DNA of 64,000 bases from Triops longicaudatus (lineage: Eukaryota; Arthropoda; Branchiopoda; Notostraca; Triopsidae). This document shows positions 11,133 through 22,403 of this stretch, one piece after another. The stretch is from the NCBI GenBank assembly GCA_022885665.1, contig JAGQDJ010000010.1:248001-312000 (forward strand). The letters are read 5' to 3'. The notes beneath the pieces are model-generated. The model made no database searches, was not told where the DNA came from, and saw nothing but the letters and a program-made list of their open reading frames with translations. Positions within the stretch are counted from its first letter, which is position 1, and each line of letters opens with the position of its first letter. The translations under genes and the position numbers were made by a program.

Positions 11133-12586
11133 AAAACCAGTCAAACGGTCTAAGTAACTATGACTACTTTTCTAAGACTTTCTGCGAACGTACACAACGG
11201 TACTGCATCGGAATCTTTCGTTAAAAGATGTTGATAATCAACCGTTTTTCACGATTTTCAATAAACACGTTGTTTTATTGAACATCAAACACTGTCCGAT
11301 AAATTTGGTTATACTTTTGGAAGTTTTTCAAAGTTCTTCCCATTGTTGGAATATGTATATTTCTGGAGGTTACAAATTTATAAATAAGTAGAACTTCGAA
11401 TTTTCACAAATCCCAAAAAAACTGTCAACCTACTCGTTAAAAATGTGCTTCGTGAACAATAGGTTTTCACGTTGATCTCGAAGCACTTACTCATAGATAC
11501 TAGAAATTCTCATAACAGTCCCACGAATGTATCTAACCTATCTAACATACGAGCCTGTCTAACTATATATCTATGTATAAAAGTATTTTCGATTATTATT
11601 TCTCATAGGAAATTTTAAGATTTTCCTAATATACTTAATACGTTAATCTGATATTTGTCAACTATTCTTTCAGTCTCGACTGTTTGATGAAATTGTAGTT
11701 TCATTGTAATAAGAGAATCTAACCTTACTTTTCACAGACGCCAATAACCTCGATGAGCTTCTACTTACCAAAAACGATCTCTTGTTCCCTAATGCATTTG
11801 TATTAATTCCCTCTTACACGAAAGAGAGCAAGTTTATCGTCCTTTAACAGCCTTGCTTGCTAAACATTTCAAAATAAATTACCACAAGAAGAGATTATTA
11901 TTTTTTCCATATTTAATTTAACGTCGCTTAAGAATCCATCAAAGATTGTTCTGACAGAAAACACACAACATCGTGAACGATTCTGAGCTGTTCATAACTA
12001 ACGTTCAATGTCTTAGGAAAAATTACTCACAGTCTTCGATCTCTTGACGCATTCTATTTCAAATCCTTCGTTCTTATTTCTGCCCAAAACGACTCTGCTC
12101 CCTTCATTTATCAAACCTACCTGAATATCCAAAAATTTTCTTTTCTTTTTGTTATCCCTCCTGAGCCTGTTTATAGAAAAACTCGTTCAGTCTAGCTTGA
12201 TCTGGATACTGAGGCCCAATTCCAACTTGTGCAACCCATGACATCACACAACAAAGAAAAAGCAGAGTCTTCCCTGCTCCATCTCTTATATGCCTGAACG
12301 TCTATAAGATGACGCTTAAGAGTGCGTTGTACCCATGTACTGTACTGTATATACCCCTAACCAATCGGGTACGTTCTGAGCAATCCGACCAGCCAACCTG
12401 TGTTCGCCTTTATTGATCTCTGAAATGTGACTTGCTTCACATGTGGGGAGGAGAGGTTTGATGTTATACTTCACGAAGTGGCTGCGTGATCAGCCATCAT
12501 CAACAACATTCAACCCACCCTACCACCCACTCCCCATTCTTGAGTAAGAAAAAAAAAACAGCAACAGGGTGAAACTCAGGGGGAGG

Positions 12587-12592
12587 TATAAA
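12587..12592 (+). promoter_or_regulatory. Possible TATA box for transporter copy 3
   Basis: TATAAA follows a GGGGGAGG stretch, about 200 bases before the copy 3 start codon. It is the only good TATA motif in the proximal region. No transcription start can be proven. Confidence 0.3.
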
Positions 12593-12789
12593 CTACACAT
12601 GCTCCGGGTATCTTGGTCTCACTTTGCCTCACTTTGTCTCATTCCCGGAATAGTCCTCTCCGTAGCGTGGTGTATATACTGTGCGTTGCAACAGTTCCAA
12701 GGGAGTGAAATACAAAATTGAGAAAATTGCGTGATTTTGGGTTCGGGAATTGGCCCAATGCCCAAGTAAAACTTTCGAGTGGCACAATA

Positions 12790-15700
12790 ATGACGAAACA
12801 TGTCGCGAACACCACGTCACCATGTCATGTGGAGGACGAAGAACTGGAGGTCGATAATCAATTAACCGTCACCAGTTTGAGTGGAAAACCCTTGCTCGAT
12901 TTCATTGCCGCCAAAAAATCTAAAAATGCAAGAAAGGTACGAAATCGTTCGATAAACCAATAGTCATTCTAATACTGTACTACCTTCTTTAAAAATAATT
13001 ATCTTCTATTTTTTTAACACAAACATAACGTAATGCAGACTAACATAACACTAACGTAATATAATGACTAACCTAGTGAAATTAAATATTTTTTAAGTAA
13101 AAAAAGTATTCTTTGTGAAACTAATACAGCATAATGGCTAACATAACACTAATATAATATAATTACTAAGATAATGAAATAATTTTTCGACAACAAAAAA
13201 TATTCTTTGTGGCGTACGTTTGTACCATTTTATCGTTCCAGTCCCTTTGTACGCTTTCTAGTATTACTAGTTTGTGTTAAAAATTTTACAAGTACAAATG
13301 ATTAAGCATCTTTTAAGAATTTTTATTCTCAAATAGAAGTTTACTGTTTGCGAATCTGGGAAATTTCTTTTCATGTTCGGTTTTTTATACAATGAATATA
13401 AAACAGTTAAAATCTCGTTTTAACGAACTAACGGTAGCAGTAAACAGGTTTTAATGTCCCGAGCTACGAAAATTGTAGTAAGTCTCTCTGAAATAATGAA
13501 CTTCGGAAATACCGAACAGTTTTTCATGTGCTTGTCGGTGTTCCGGACCTTTTAAAACAGATCAGATCCCATTACATCCGATCCAATCACTTGATCGGAT
13601 CGGATCGATCTTGCCTTGAAAAATGATCAGATCGATATTCGTTATAATAAATCCCGATCCAGTCACTTTTACATGGAACATTTTCTGATTGGCTGTTGCG
13701 ATTAAATGTTGCATTTGTTCTTAAATATATCAATTAATTTTCGTTAAAAATCGGTACAATACTCCACTATATCGATATATTTTTTAATAAAATTGATTAT
13801 ATCGGTTAATTATACCGATAAAATTTTCCGATTTAACTGAAATGATCGGACCTTTGATCGGATCGGATCTACAATTTTCTCGATCCGGATCGGGATCTTA
13901 ACGAAATTTTGAGCAACTGGATCTGATCGGATCGGTAGAAATCGACCAATGATTGGAAAGAATCTTGATCGGCAGAAAAGAAAATATCCGGAACACTGGC
14001 GCTTGTATAGGTTCGTTACAAAAAGACTCTACTGTACAGTAAATACAAACATGCAGAATATTCCAAAATTTGTTACAAGACACACAAAAATAAATACAAG
14101 GTAAACTGGAATGTAAACACAGTCGCTATAACGCGCACGCAAGGGGAAACCGTTAAAGCCGATTGTATGTAATAGCCCGTATTGGAATAAATGTCTTTCA
14201 ATTTGCCGGGACAAGTGGACTTGTAGACAACCGCCAATTGTTCCTTATAACTAATGTATGTTGTGGCGAGATTTTACTGTACATGATTTATTTATTTATT
14301 TCTGAATAATTCGGTTTCTCCTACTTTGAGCATTGAGTGAACTGAGACACATTAGACTGTGAATGATCAACATTCGATATTTCCTTTTTTTGTAGCGTCC
14401 AAAGTGGTCGAAGGAAGAGATCGAGCGTTTGCGTAACAATTTCGTGCCACCGGATGGTGGCTACGGGTGGTTTATAGCATTGGGCGCATTTACGGTGCAA
14501 TTTTGGGTGGCAGGGTTGATTAAGTCGTACGGGGTAATTTTTGTGGAAGTCCTGCTATTGTTTCCGGACGCTAGCGCTTCCCTGGCATCATGGATTCCAG
14601 CTATGTTGTCCACATTTTGCTTCATTTTTGGTAAGTTTCGCACATAAGAAAAGAGCTCGACGACCGACTAAGCTAAAATGCACCCCGGTCAGGCTGCCGT
14701 GCAGACGAAATCGATTGTGTCTACGTCTATGTGCAACCTGGCTTTTCGTCACAGTGACGCAATAGCTTTTAAGCTTTCCAAGCCTAAAGAAACATTTCAA
14801 AAATTAAAAAATATATTTAAAAAGTAAAAAATATATAACAATAATAATAATAAAAAATCTTGAGAAGTCCAAAATTCTTCAATCTTGATTTTACTTTTAT
14901 GCAAGTTTGAACTTTCACACACGACGTGGGAAAGATAAATGCAATTCACCCTTACACTTTCGGATCGACGGGCAAAGTGTCTTATTCCCCGTGTCTTAAA
15001 ACACGTTCTCGTGAGGGAATTCCTTTAGGGTACATACATGGTCCAATGGTTATTGTAAGCTTTAATTTTAAAGACGACGTTAATATAAAGAGATTACATG
15101 AAGACAAGTTTAATCAGAGGCGTCGTGTCATATGGGGCCGGGGGGGCCCGGGCCCCCCAAAAATTTTTGCCATCCTAAAAAAAGGTATAATTTAAAATTC
15201 ATTTATAACTCATTAACTCTTTTATTAACAGAAATGCAAAATCGGGCCCCCCCAAATTTTAGACGTGCACGACGCCACTGAGTTTAATGAAAGAGATAGA
15301 TATGCTTAGATGCTTGTATTCAGGTTAACTGAAGGCGGGGCTTAGTAAAGGCACAAGGTGTGGCTTTATGTGAAGGAGACGCGTCGTGAGGCAATAACTG
15401 AGGCATTTTTCTAAACAATGTATTTCTAATTATTTCACTGCACATAGAGTGCAGTTGACCTCGCTTACAAGCCCCATCTCCTTTTCTTCCTGGAAAGCTT
15501 CACTTGTAGAGACAAGTTACAAAAATTGTTCTAACCTTGTTTTTGTAACCTCGATTTCTTCATGCATGGAAAACTGCGTACAACAAGAAGAGTTCCAACA
15601 ACTATATATGCGGAAAACAGAGTAGGCGGGGCTTAAACGTCGCTTCCAGGTCTACCCAGGCATGTTACCAGGCTTCTGAGCAGGGGTTTAACGGGGTTCG

Positions 15701-18034
15701 GTTTTGCATTGATCTCGGAACTCAACAAATCCTGAAAAAAAAGTCTTTGTCCAGCTGAAAGCGTCTATGCCTTTTAGCCGTTGAGCTCAACGGGGTACCC
15801 CGTTGAATTATTTTGTTCTCAATAAAACAGCAACCGTCAATCAAAGTAAATTTCAAGTAAACTCTTCCAGTAAGAAAGGGATACCGATGGAAAAACTTTT
15901 GTTCTGACTTCCATGACAAAACAGGTTGAGCTCAACAAGCACCTTGTTGAACTATTTGTTTCGGAAGAAAATTCGTATTACTTCACTTAGGCTCCGGTAG
16001 GTATGCCCATTAATGTAAGCTGATCCGTTAATCAGTTCTTCTACCCGTCAGCAATCAAATAGGCACTGCGTCTCCATTTAACTAACTGAACGTTTGTCTA
16101 CACGAAAAACAGTTAATTGAGGTTTGAAACGTCTTTCTCCATTCTACTCTACTCTTTCACCAAAGCAGAGCTGAAAGCAATTCTTAAGTTCAACACACTC
16201 TGGACTTTTTATGCCTAAATGACCACTGAGCTTGTCCCGTTCATGTCTATACACTAGGTGTGCAAATTTTTCAGCTCTGTTGACCAGTTCCGTTCATAAC
16301 GCCTTTTAGTTAGCTTGATTCCCTATTATTGGCGTTTTCTTATTTACTTATTCGTTATTTTTATAAGTATTTAAACTAGCATTATTTTTATCTATTTACT
16401 TAATATCTTTCAAAATTATCAATTTCCAATTGTAGCGCCGGTAGTCAGTGGTCTTTGCCAACGTTTCTCCTGCCGGGCGGTTGTATTCATTGGCGGACTG
16501 TTCTGTTTCACCGGCCTGACGCTCAGTTTCTTCGCTACGAGCTTAATCCAGTTATGGTTCACATTTGGCGTCCTTGCAGGTAAACTAATCCTTTTTTAGT
16601 TAACTTGAAGACGTTTTCCAACATTTCTGCAACTATAGGAATCGGCGCTGGGCTTTCGACCACACCAGGGATTATCATGACGTCACGCTACTTTAGCAAG
16701 CGTCGTGCTTTGGCCAACGGTATTTGTTTATCGGGGACATCCGCCGGCAGCATTCTGTTGCCTCCCTTATTGGAAACCCTCCTCCCTGAATACGGCTTCC
16801 TGGGTTCGATATTGATTTTGGGCGCTTGTATGCTGCACGTTTGTGTCGCAGCCAGTTTATACCGTCCTATTGAAGTCCATCAGTGGATTGTGGAAACGAG
16901 CCAACGCAAATCCGGTCCCTCTAATCTTGATGACGACGAAGAAGAGCCCGAGTGTCACCTATCAGACGCTAACGGGAACGCCGAAACGCCCAAGAAACCT
17001 TACGAGCCCTTAACGCTCAACGGCACCCGTTTTATGAACGCTAATTTGAAAAATTGCATCGAACAAGATTTACAATTCAGCCCAGTTTCGATCCACGGCA
17101 CGCCCAAGGGTAGTTTGCAAAGTATGCAAATTTCCGAGAAGCCACTGTCAATCATTCTCGAGGGACAAGTCTCAGTTTGCGAGGCCGACAACGACAGTGT
17201 GCTCGACTTAACAGCCAAAGGTGAACTGCGCGGTGCGTCGTTCCGCCGCAAGAGGAACCACAGCTTTCTTATGTATAGCCTCGAGGACCTAAGTACAAGT
17301 TTAACCTGCGTGCCGCAGGACAGCTTGTCCCACCGTACGGGAAGCTTCACTTCCCTCCCGTGCCATCAGTCGAACAAATTTCTCAACGCAAGTGACACCT
17401 TACGACCGGGCGAACCACCAGCCCAACCACCCACTTCCCAGAGCTTTGCTTCTTCCATAAAACGTTACGTTGACATTTCTTTAGTCAAAAACCCTCTATT
17501 CATGCTTGTAGCTTGCACAGTGCTGCTAATGACCACTGGGTGTCCCCATGTGCTGTACTACCTACCTGCCCACACTAACACCCTAGGGTACAGCAAAACC
17601 GACGCAGGGTATCTGCTCTCCATCAGCGCCATCTTTGACCTCGTTGGAAGGCTACTCTCTGGTTATGTCGCGGATTTGAATTTATTTAAAAAATCTCATG
17701 GATATTTCGTTTGGTAAACTAAACAAGCTTGCTATAATTTAAACTAAATTAACAATGAAATATTTGTAAATTAACAACGAAATGTTTTGCGAACCTAGTA
17801 TGGCAGCGTCGGCCATTGCAGTACTGTATCTTCCATGGGCAACGGATTACTGGGTACTTAGTGCGGTTATATCCCTATACGGATTGGCGTTAGGTGCCTG
17901 GTACGTGTTTATTCCGATCCTTCTGAGTGAGTACCATGGTACGGAAAAAATTGCGTCTTCTTATGGCTTGATAAGGACGTTCCAAGGAGCAATGGCCTTG
18001 GCAGTACCCCCGTTTGCAGGTAAAAATAACAACG

Positions 18035-18068
<34 letters not shown>

Positions 18069-18322
18069 TAATAATAATAATAACAATAATAATAAATAAA
18101 TAAATATTTTTTAAGAAAAAAATAAGAAAGTCTAAGTACATCTAATTGGTCCTTTCGGTAATAGGTTTTCTGCGGGACGTGACCGGGAGCTATATTCCTT
18201 GTTTCCTATTTATGGGCTGTTCGATGGTTCTGGGAGCGTGTATCATGGTCTTGGAGCCGTGTGCGAAGCAACTGGTTGATAAACACCAAGAGAAGAAAAG
18301 TCAGAAAGAAGACGAAGTCTGA
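12790..18322 (+). CDS. Monocarboxylate transporter (SLC16/MCT family), tandem copy 3
   Basis: Coding exons join 12790-12936, 14396-14630, 16436-16579, 16639-17713, 17799-18019 and 18165-18322, giving 659 residues. It has the same gene structure as copies 1 and 2. Seen: VTSLSGKPLL in exon 1; the intact signature DGGYGW; a helix-5 motif YFSKRRALANGICLSGTSAG; a central loop rich in Glu, Ser and Pro; and Asp509/Arg513 in FDLVGRLLSGY. The loop keeps SLEDLSTS, also found in copy 1 and, changed, in copy 2. Introns 1 and 2 are 1.5 and 1.8 kb, against 50-440 bp in the sister genes, because of inserted repeats. The start at 12790 is the first ATG in the open frame. Confidence 0.93.
13536..13998. mobile_element. 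hAT-type MITE rich in GATCGGATC repeats
   Basis: A 463-bp element in intron 1 of transporter copy 3. The ends are inverted: CGGTGTTCCGGA at 13536 and TCCGGAACACTG ending at 13998. The flanks GTGCTTGT (13528-13535) and GCGCTTGT (13999-14006) form an 8-bp target duplication with one mismatch, typical of hAT. The interior contains many GATCGGATCGGATC-like direct and inverted copies. No coding sequence, so it depends on a transposase encoded elsewhere. Confidence 0.8.
15115..15280. mobile_element. hAT-type MITE, family B, with perfect target duplication
   Basis: A 166-bp element in intron 2 of transporter copy 3. It starts CAGAGGCGTCGTG and ends CACGACGCCACTG, 13-bp inverted ends with one mismatch. 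It is flanked on both sides by AGTTTAAT (15107-15114 and 15281-15288), a perfect 8-bp duplication. The interior has long G and C runs around GGCCCGGGCC. Its ends resemble those of family A (CAGGGGCGTCGTGAG). Confidence 0.9.
15776..15955. repeat. Two related palindromic motifs, about 145 bp apart
   Basis: CCGTTGAGCTCAACGG followed directly by an overlapping palindrome around GGTACC near 15778-15806, and GTTGAGCTCAAC followed by CAACAAG-CAC-CTTGTTG near 15925-15950. Both share TTGAGCTCAAC and a following TTGAA(T/C)TATTT. They lie in intron 2 of transporter copy 3. Function unknown. Confidence 0.5.
18030..18107. repeat. AAT microsatellite in intron 5 of transporter copy 3
   Basis: A run of AAT with occasional AAC, just after the splice donor. 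It creates false poly-Asn and poly-Ile frames on the two strands. Confidence 0.9.
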
Positions 18323-18348
18323 AAACACTATTTCTTTACCTAGCTGTC

Positions 18349-18354
18349 AATAAA
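18349..18354 (+). promoter_or_regulatory. Poly(A) signal AATAAA of transporter copy 3
   Basis: AATAAA 27 bases after the stop codon. Confidence 0.5.
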
Positions 18355-18552
18355 CAAAATATTTACTTTTTCGAAACCTACTAAGATTTCTTCGAAATGT
18401 GATGTTGAGAAACCCTTTTCCGACACCACACAAGGGTTCCTGCAAGAAACACAGTATACGAATAGTATACGAACGGCAGTATACGAAGCCTAAGCTTGGC
18501 AAGTAGTTTAAATGTCGAAAGAAGACACCCACGGGTATTTAAAATGGACGCT

Positions 18553-19000
18553 ACAACCCCTAACCCGGTACAGCACAACGGAATTTTCTGCTGGGAGGCG
18601 GAAAATAATGTAAAAAATTCTTAATAACATGGTGCTTCATAGAATTTGGAATTGGGTAACTGAAATGGCGCAGATACAAATTTGACAAACCCCAACCCGA
18701 CAAGCGCAAGGGGTTTCAAGTGACATGAGAAGGTGAAAGCCGTAATCCACCGTACAACTTTATGGAATATTGGTTTAGGTTACCCTTAAGTCCGAGACTT
18801 CGAACATAACAAACCCTAACCTGACACAGCACATAGGGGATTTAAATGATTCGACAATATATAACCGACAACTTCTGTAAAACTTCGTGCGATGTTGACC
18901 GAATTGACAGTTAAGTCTTGACAAGAAGTTTAACAAAGCCTAGCCCGAAACAGCATATGGGTTTCACAAATGCTGTGAAAATCCAACGACAACCCCTTTT
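18553..19000. repeat. Degenerate tandem repeat, unit about 124-131 bp, four copies
   Basis: Units begin with variants of ACAAACCCTAACCCGACACAGCAC at about 18553, 18684, 18808 and 18932 and keep a following AAGGGGTTT-like stretch. The rest of the unit is strongly diverged. It fills most of the spacer between transporter copy 3 and BORCS6. Confidence 0.6.
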
Positions 19001-19123
19001 TGTGACTTTGAAATGCTGAATCAAGTGATATTTAACTCGTTTCTTTCAACATTACAAGCATTTCTTTCTACAAATAATCTACAACACACCTGAAAATAAA
19101 AACTTACAGATAATACTGGCGAT

Positions 19124-22100
19124 TTACAATGGTTTGGAGCCGCTTGAAAGCCCTTCGAAAATGTCCAACAATCGTTTTATTTCCTTCCTATAGGAAATTA
19201 TCTATTAAACTCCCGACAAACTTTGATTTTTTTAATGAAAAAATCGTACTTACACTTGCTCGGCTAGCTTATATACAGGCATCATAGCTTTCGTCAACTC
19301 TTCACATTTTGCCATTAGTTGATACATAGCCTAAAATAATAAAAAATACATACAAAATAAAAAATTTTAGTCTTCAGTATAACTAATTACACAGATACTA
19401 GTGAGACACACAAAAAGATAAAAATTATATTGGATAATTAGACAGCATGAAAATTGCGCAGATAAAAATTAGGCGTAAAACTATGCAAAGCATAAAAATT
19501 AATACAAGGCAGTCTGAAATAGTATTATACATTTAGACTAATTATTTTGAATATAGTTCACAAGAACTTTTAATTGACATGATTTAGATATCGGTGGAAA
19601 TGAAAGTTATAAAATACAAGAAAAATTCATTCAATAAATCAAAACGAAAAACACATTAGAAATACAGTGGTGACTTGTACGACGAATAACTCGTATAACG
19701 AACGCGCGCTGCGATTAATTTGAAATAATGTCTATGCCTAATTTAATTTTAGTTAATTTAGACTAATAGACTTAACCTATATTAACTACATTTTGCAAAA
19801 CGCATTTTTCAGTTTTTCACGCTTCTTGTGAGACTTTTTGTGACTTGAAAAAGGTTTTGGACTAACGCGACCTCCACACAATCTTATGGGAAAACGTCCC
19901 TTACAACGAACGCTTCTTACAGCTGTCAGGTAACGAGTTAAGTTCAGAATACGATGTACCACTGTAGGTGAATTAGCGAGAACAGAAAACCAAGTTAAGT
20001 ATACTTTAATGTTGGAATCCATCGCATCGCAGGTTTTGGATACGGCGTCGCGGTAAAGGTTCATGGAATCGACGGTCACCGAAGAAATCTTATAAAGATA
20101 TTCCAACATCACACAACAATTAACACATTTACTAGAAAATTTAAATATACCCCATGTAGAGAAGAACCAAGGTGTTCAATCACTCCATCGACACTGGCTG
20201 CGATATGTCCAGCTTCTTTCTCCAATTTCAGTAAAAACATGGCATCAGCGGTCTGAGATCTTTCGGAAAGTAACTGCGATGCGTAAGATCCAAACCGTTG
20301 CCGGGAATGACCACAATATCCAGAGCCTATCAACAAAAGGAGTGCGTCATTATTCGACACTTTTTTCTTTTATCTATTTTAAAATTATTTTAAGTATTTT
20401 ATTGAATGTTTTTTATTTCCATTTGTTCATGTCTACTTTTTTGAAGATACCTGACTCTGCCGATACAGGACTTGATAGCCGGATTTTAGATTCCAGATCT
20501 TCAGCAATGAAACACACCAGTTCGCCTTCCTGCGTCAAGGAACCTTCTTCGGCCAAGTTGTGCAGAACGTTCGACGTGGAATCGTCGAAAAAGTGGCACT
20601 CCAAATCGTCGCTAGGCGTCGGTAACAATCGTGCTTGTAAAGGAGTATTAGGCAGCTCATAAATCTCCGAGTAAGACGCTGTCATCATTTGCAACTAAAC
20701 AGAGATACAACGCAATAAATTTCTAGATCTTTCCAGATCTTTCCATACACCGAAGAAAACAAAATATTTTCAGAGCCCCTATTATCCATTATATATTCAA
20801 ACGATTAAAGAAATGTTACAGAAATAAAATCTTATCACTTTAATCTAACAGAAAATAGATTTTAATCTAATTATTGTAAAATAATTTAATACCAAAATAT
20901 TAATGTCTTCTAAATAGAATTATAAATAGAATTTTCTTTCTGTAAAATTTCTACTCGGTTTTCTAAAAAATTTAAAACCTAAGAAATATTTACATTACAG
21001 GGGGAAAAATAACTGGAGCAGCAATTAAGTACGTTTAAAATAAATTTCCTTTTTCAAGTGCAATTCTCCACTACTTAATTTTCAGAACATAAGACGGTAA
21101 CGAAAACTGCTCACGCTTGGTTTCCTTATAAAAAATGAAGTTGTGAAAATTTGAAATAAAACGTTATGAATGTACAACTAGATATTACTGTAATTCTTCA
21201 CTTATAAACATAAACATGCAAGATAAACACAATAAAAAAAGAATATTTAAAAAAATACAACGATAAGTTGTGAAAAAGTATAAAAATGTCAGGGAAAAAA
21301 AGTGCCGTGACCAGGATTCGAACCTGGGTTACTGCGGCCACAACGCAGGGTCCTAACCACTAGACGATCACGGCTGTTGGTTGCGAAGCTTTCACCTCTC
21401 AAATGCTTAGATGCAAACACAACGCAATGTGGGGAACGTTGGTTCAATCAAGCTTCGTTATACGACCCGTAAAGTAGTATATTAGGAGTACTCAATATCA
21501 ACTTCACGTTGCAAATACTGGACATAAATAAGTACTATACCTCTCTAAAGCGATCCTTCCTTATCCGATAACCCATCTATTTCGATAATTCTTCCTTTAA
21601 CTGTGGCTTCGTTTCTCACTTTCGTTCCACACTTCTCGTCCTAACAAGGATCGAGTTCGTGAACCTCTATCAACCGATAAGTCTCTAAGTCGATAATCTT
21701 AAAAAAAAACTTTTTTAAAATCCCCTAATCTTTTTTTACACAGTTGACTGAATCTTAGCAATGCTGTAGTCAATACCTCTCTAATCCAGTAATCTCCCTA
21801 AATCCAGTAACCCTTTTAATCCGATAATTCTAAAATATAGTTTTTCAAGCACGAATTCCTTTTGTTACACGGTTGGAAAAGTATCTTGTCCAGGCTATAA
21901 AGTTTCTGATTCTAAACCTCTCTAATCCGATACATTCAAATTCTGCACTCTTCTAAAACGATACATCTTTAAAACTATACCCGTTCTTTCTCATTTTTTC
22001 TGTGTGCTTTCTAGTTGGTAGTACGACGAGGCAGTTTTCGTTATTTATCTCTGTTATCCGATACTATCGATTTACGGAATATTCCTATACTTACGGCAGC

Positions 22101-22403
22101 TTCGTCAAGTTCAACGGTTCCGAGTTCGGATTTGAGTAGTTTCTTGAGTTTAGGATGAACAGGGGAATCTTTAGCTCGCGTGCTTTCACGGGCTGTTCGG
22201 TCTTCATCAGCGTTATCGCTGAGGCTAGTGTCATCGTCTTCGTTTCCGTCATTGTCGCCGGCACTGGGCATGTCTATCACATCTTCTTTACTTAAGTCTT
22301 GGTCCACTTCGGAAATGGACATATGATCACCTTCCTTCTCTAAAGTGCCGTTACCGGTTCCTAGAATATCACTAGGACTTTCCAAGTCCTCAGAATCCGA
22401 CAT
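19124..22403 (-). CDS. BORCS6: BLOC-1-related complex subunit 6 (lyspersin)
   Basis: Coding exons, read on the complement, are 22403-22095, 20694-20451, 20326-20151, 20088-20005, 19330-19254 and 19187-19124, giving 317 residues. BORC sits on the lysosome surface and recruits ARL8 so that lysosomes move outward along microtubules. The N-terminal part is acidic and low-complexity (MSDSEDLESPSDILG). The conserved BORCS6 domain is C-terminal: AASVDGVIEHLGSSLHG, then LYRDAVSKTCDAMDSNIK, then MAKCEELTKAMMPVYKLAEQ and VKEIKRLLDIFEGL at the end. Length is close to vertebrate homologues. Intron 1 is 1.4 kb and contains a tRNA gene and repeats. The start is the first Met followed by the acidic stretch; an upstream frame extension has no good Met. 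Confidence 0.9.
21303..21374 (-). tRNA. tRNA-His (anticodon GTG)
   Basis: The complement folds as a complete cloverleaf of 72 nt. Acceptor arms are GCCGTGA and TCACGGC. The anticodon arm is CTGCG-TTGTGGC-CGCAG with anticodon GTG. The T arm contains GGTTCGAATCC, a perfect internal B box. The discriminator base is A and there is no tRNA intron. It lies inside intron 1 of BORCS6, on the same strand. Confidence 0.97.
21540..21990. repeat. Array of CCTCTCTAATCCGATA-like motifs
   Basis: Variants of CCTCTCTAATCCGATAA recur about ten times (for example near 21565, 21665, 21777, 21815 and 21915), spaced by AT-rich text. Similar motifs occur in ends of pogo/Tigger-like DNA transposons, so this may be a decayed terminal region. 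No transposase frame is present. It lies in BORCS6 intron 1. Confidence 0.45.

Larger units (their letters stand above)
6424..12789. other. Long spacer between transporter copies 2 and 3
   Basis: No coding sequence is supported in this 6.4 kb; its open frames are short and match nothing I recognise. It holds a degenerate minisatellite (about 9100-9640), a perfect palindrome (10407-10460), an imperfect hairpin (11062-11132) and, near its end, a TATA-like promoter for copy 3. Confidence 0.6.

Noticed and set aside
14020..14285. Inverted-repeat element marked by TACAGTAAA-like ends
   Set aside because: CTGTACAGTAAA near 14032 and TTTACTGTACA near 14273 are inverted, but only about 9 bp match and no clear duplication flanks them.
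17890..18141. Ile/Val-rich minus-strand frame
   Set aside because: It arises from the AAT microsatellite in a transporter intron plus antisense of an exon.
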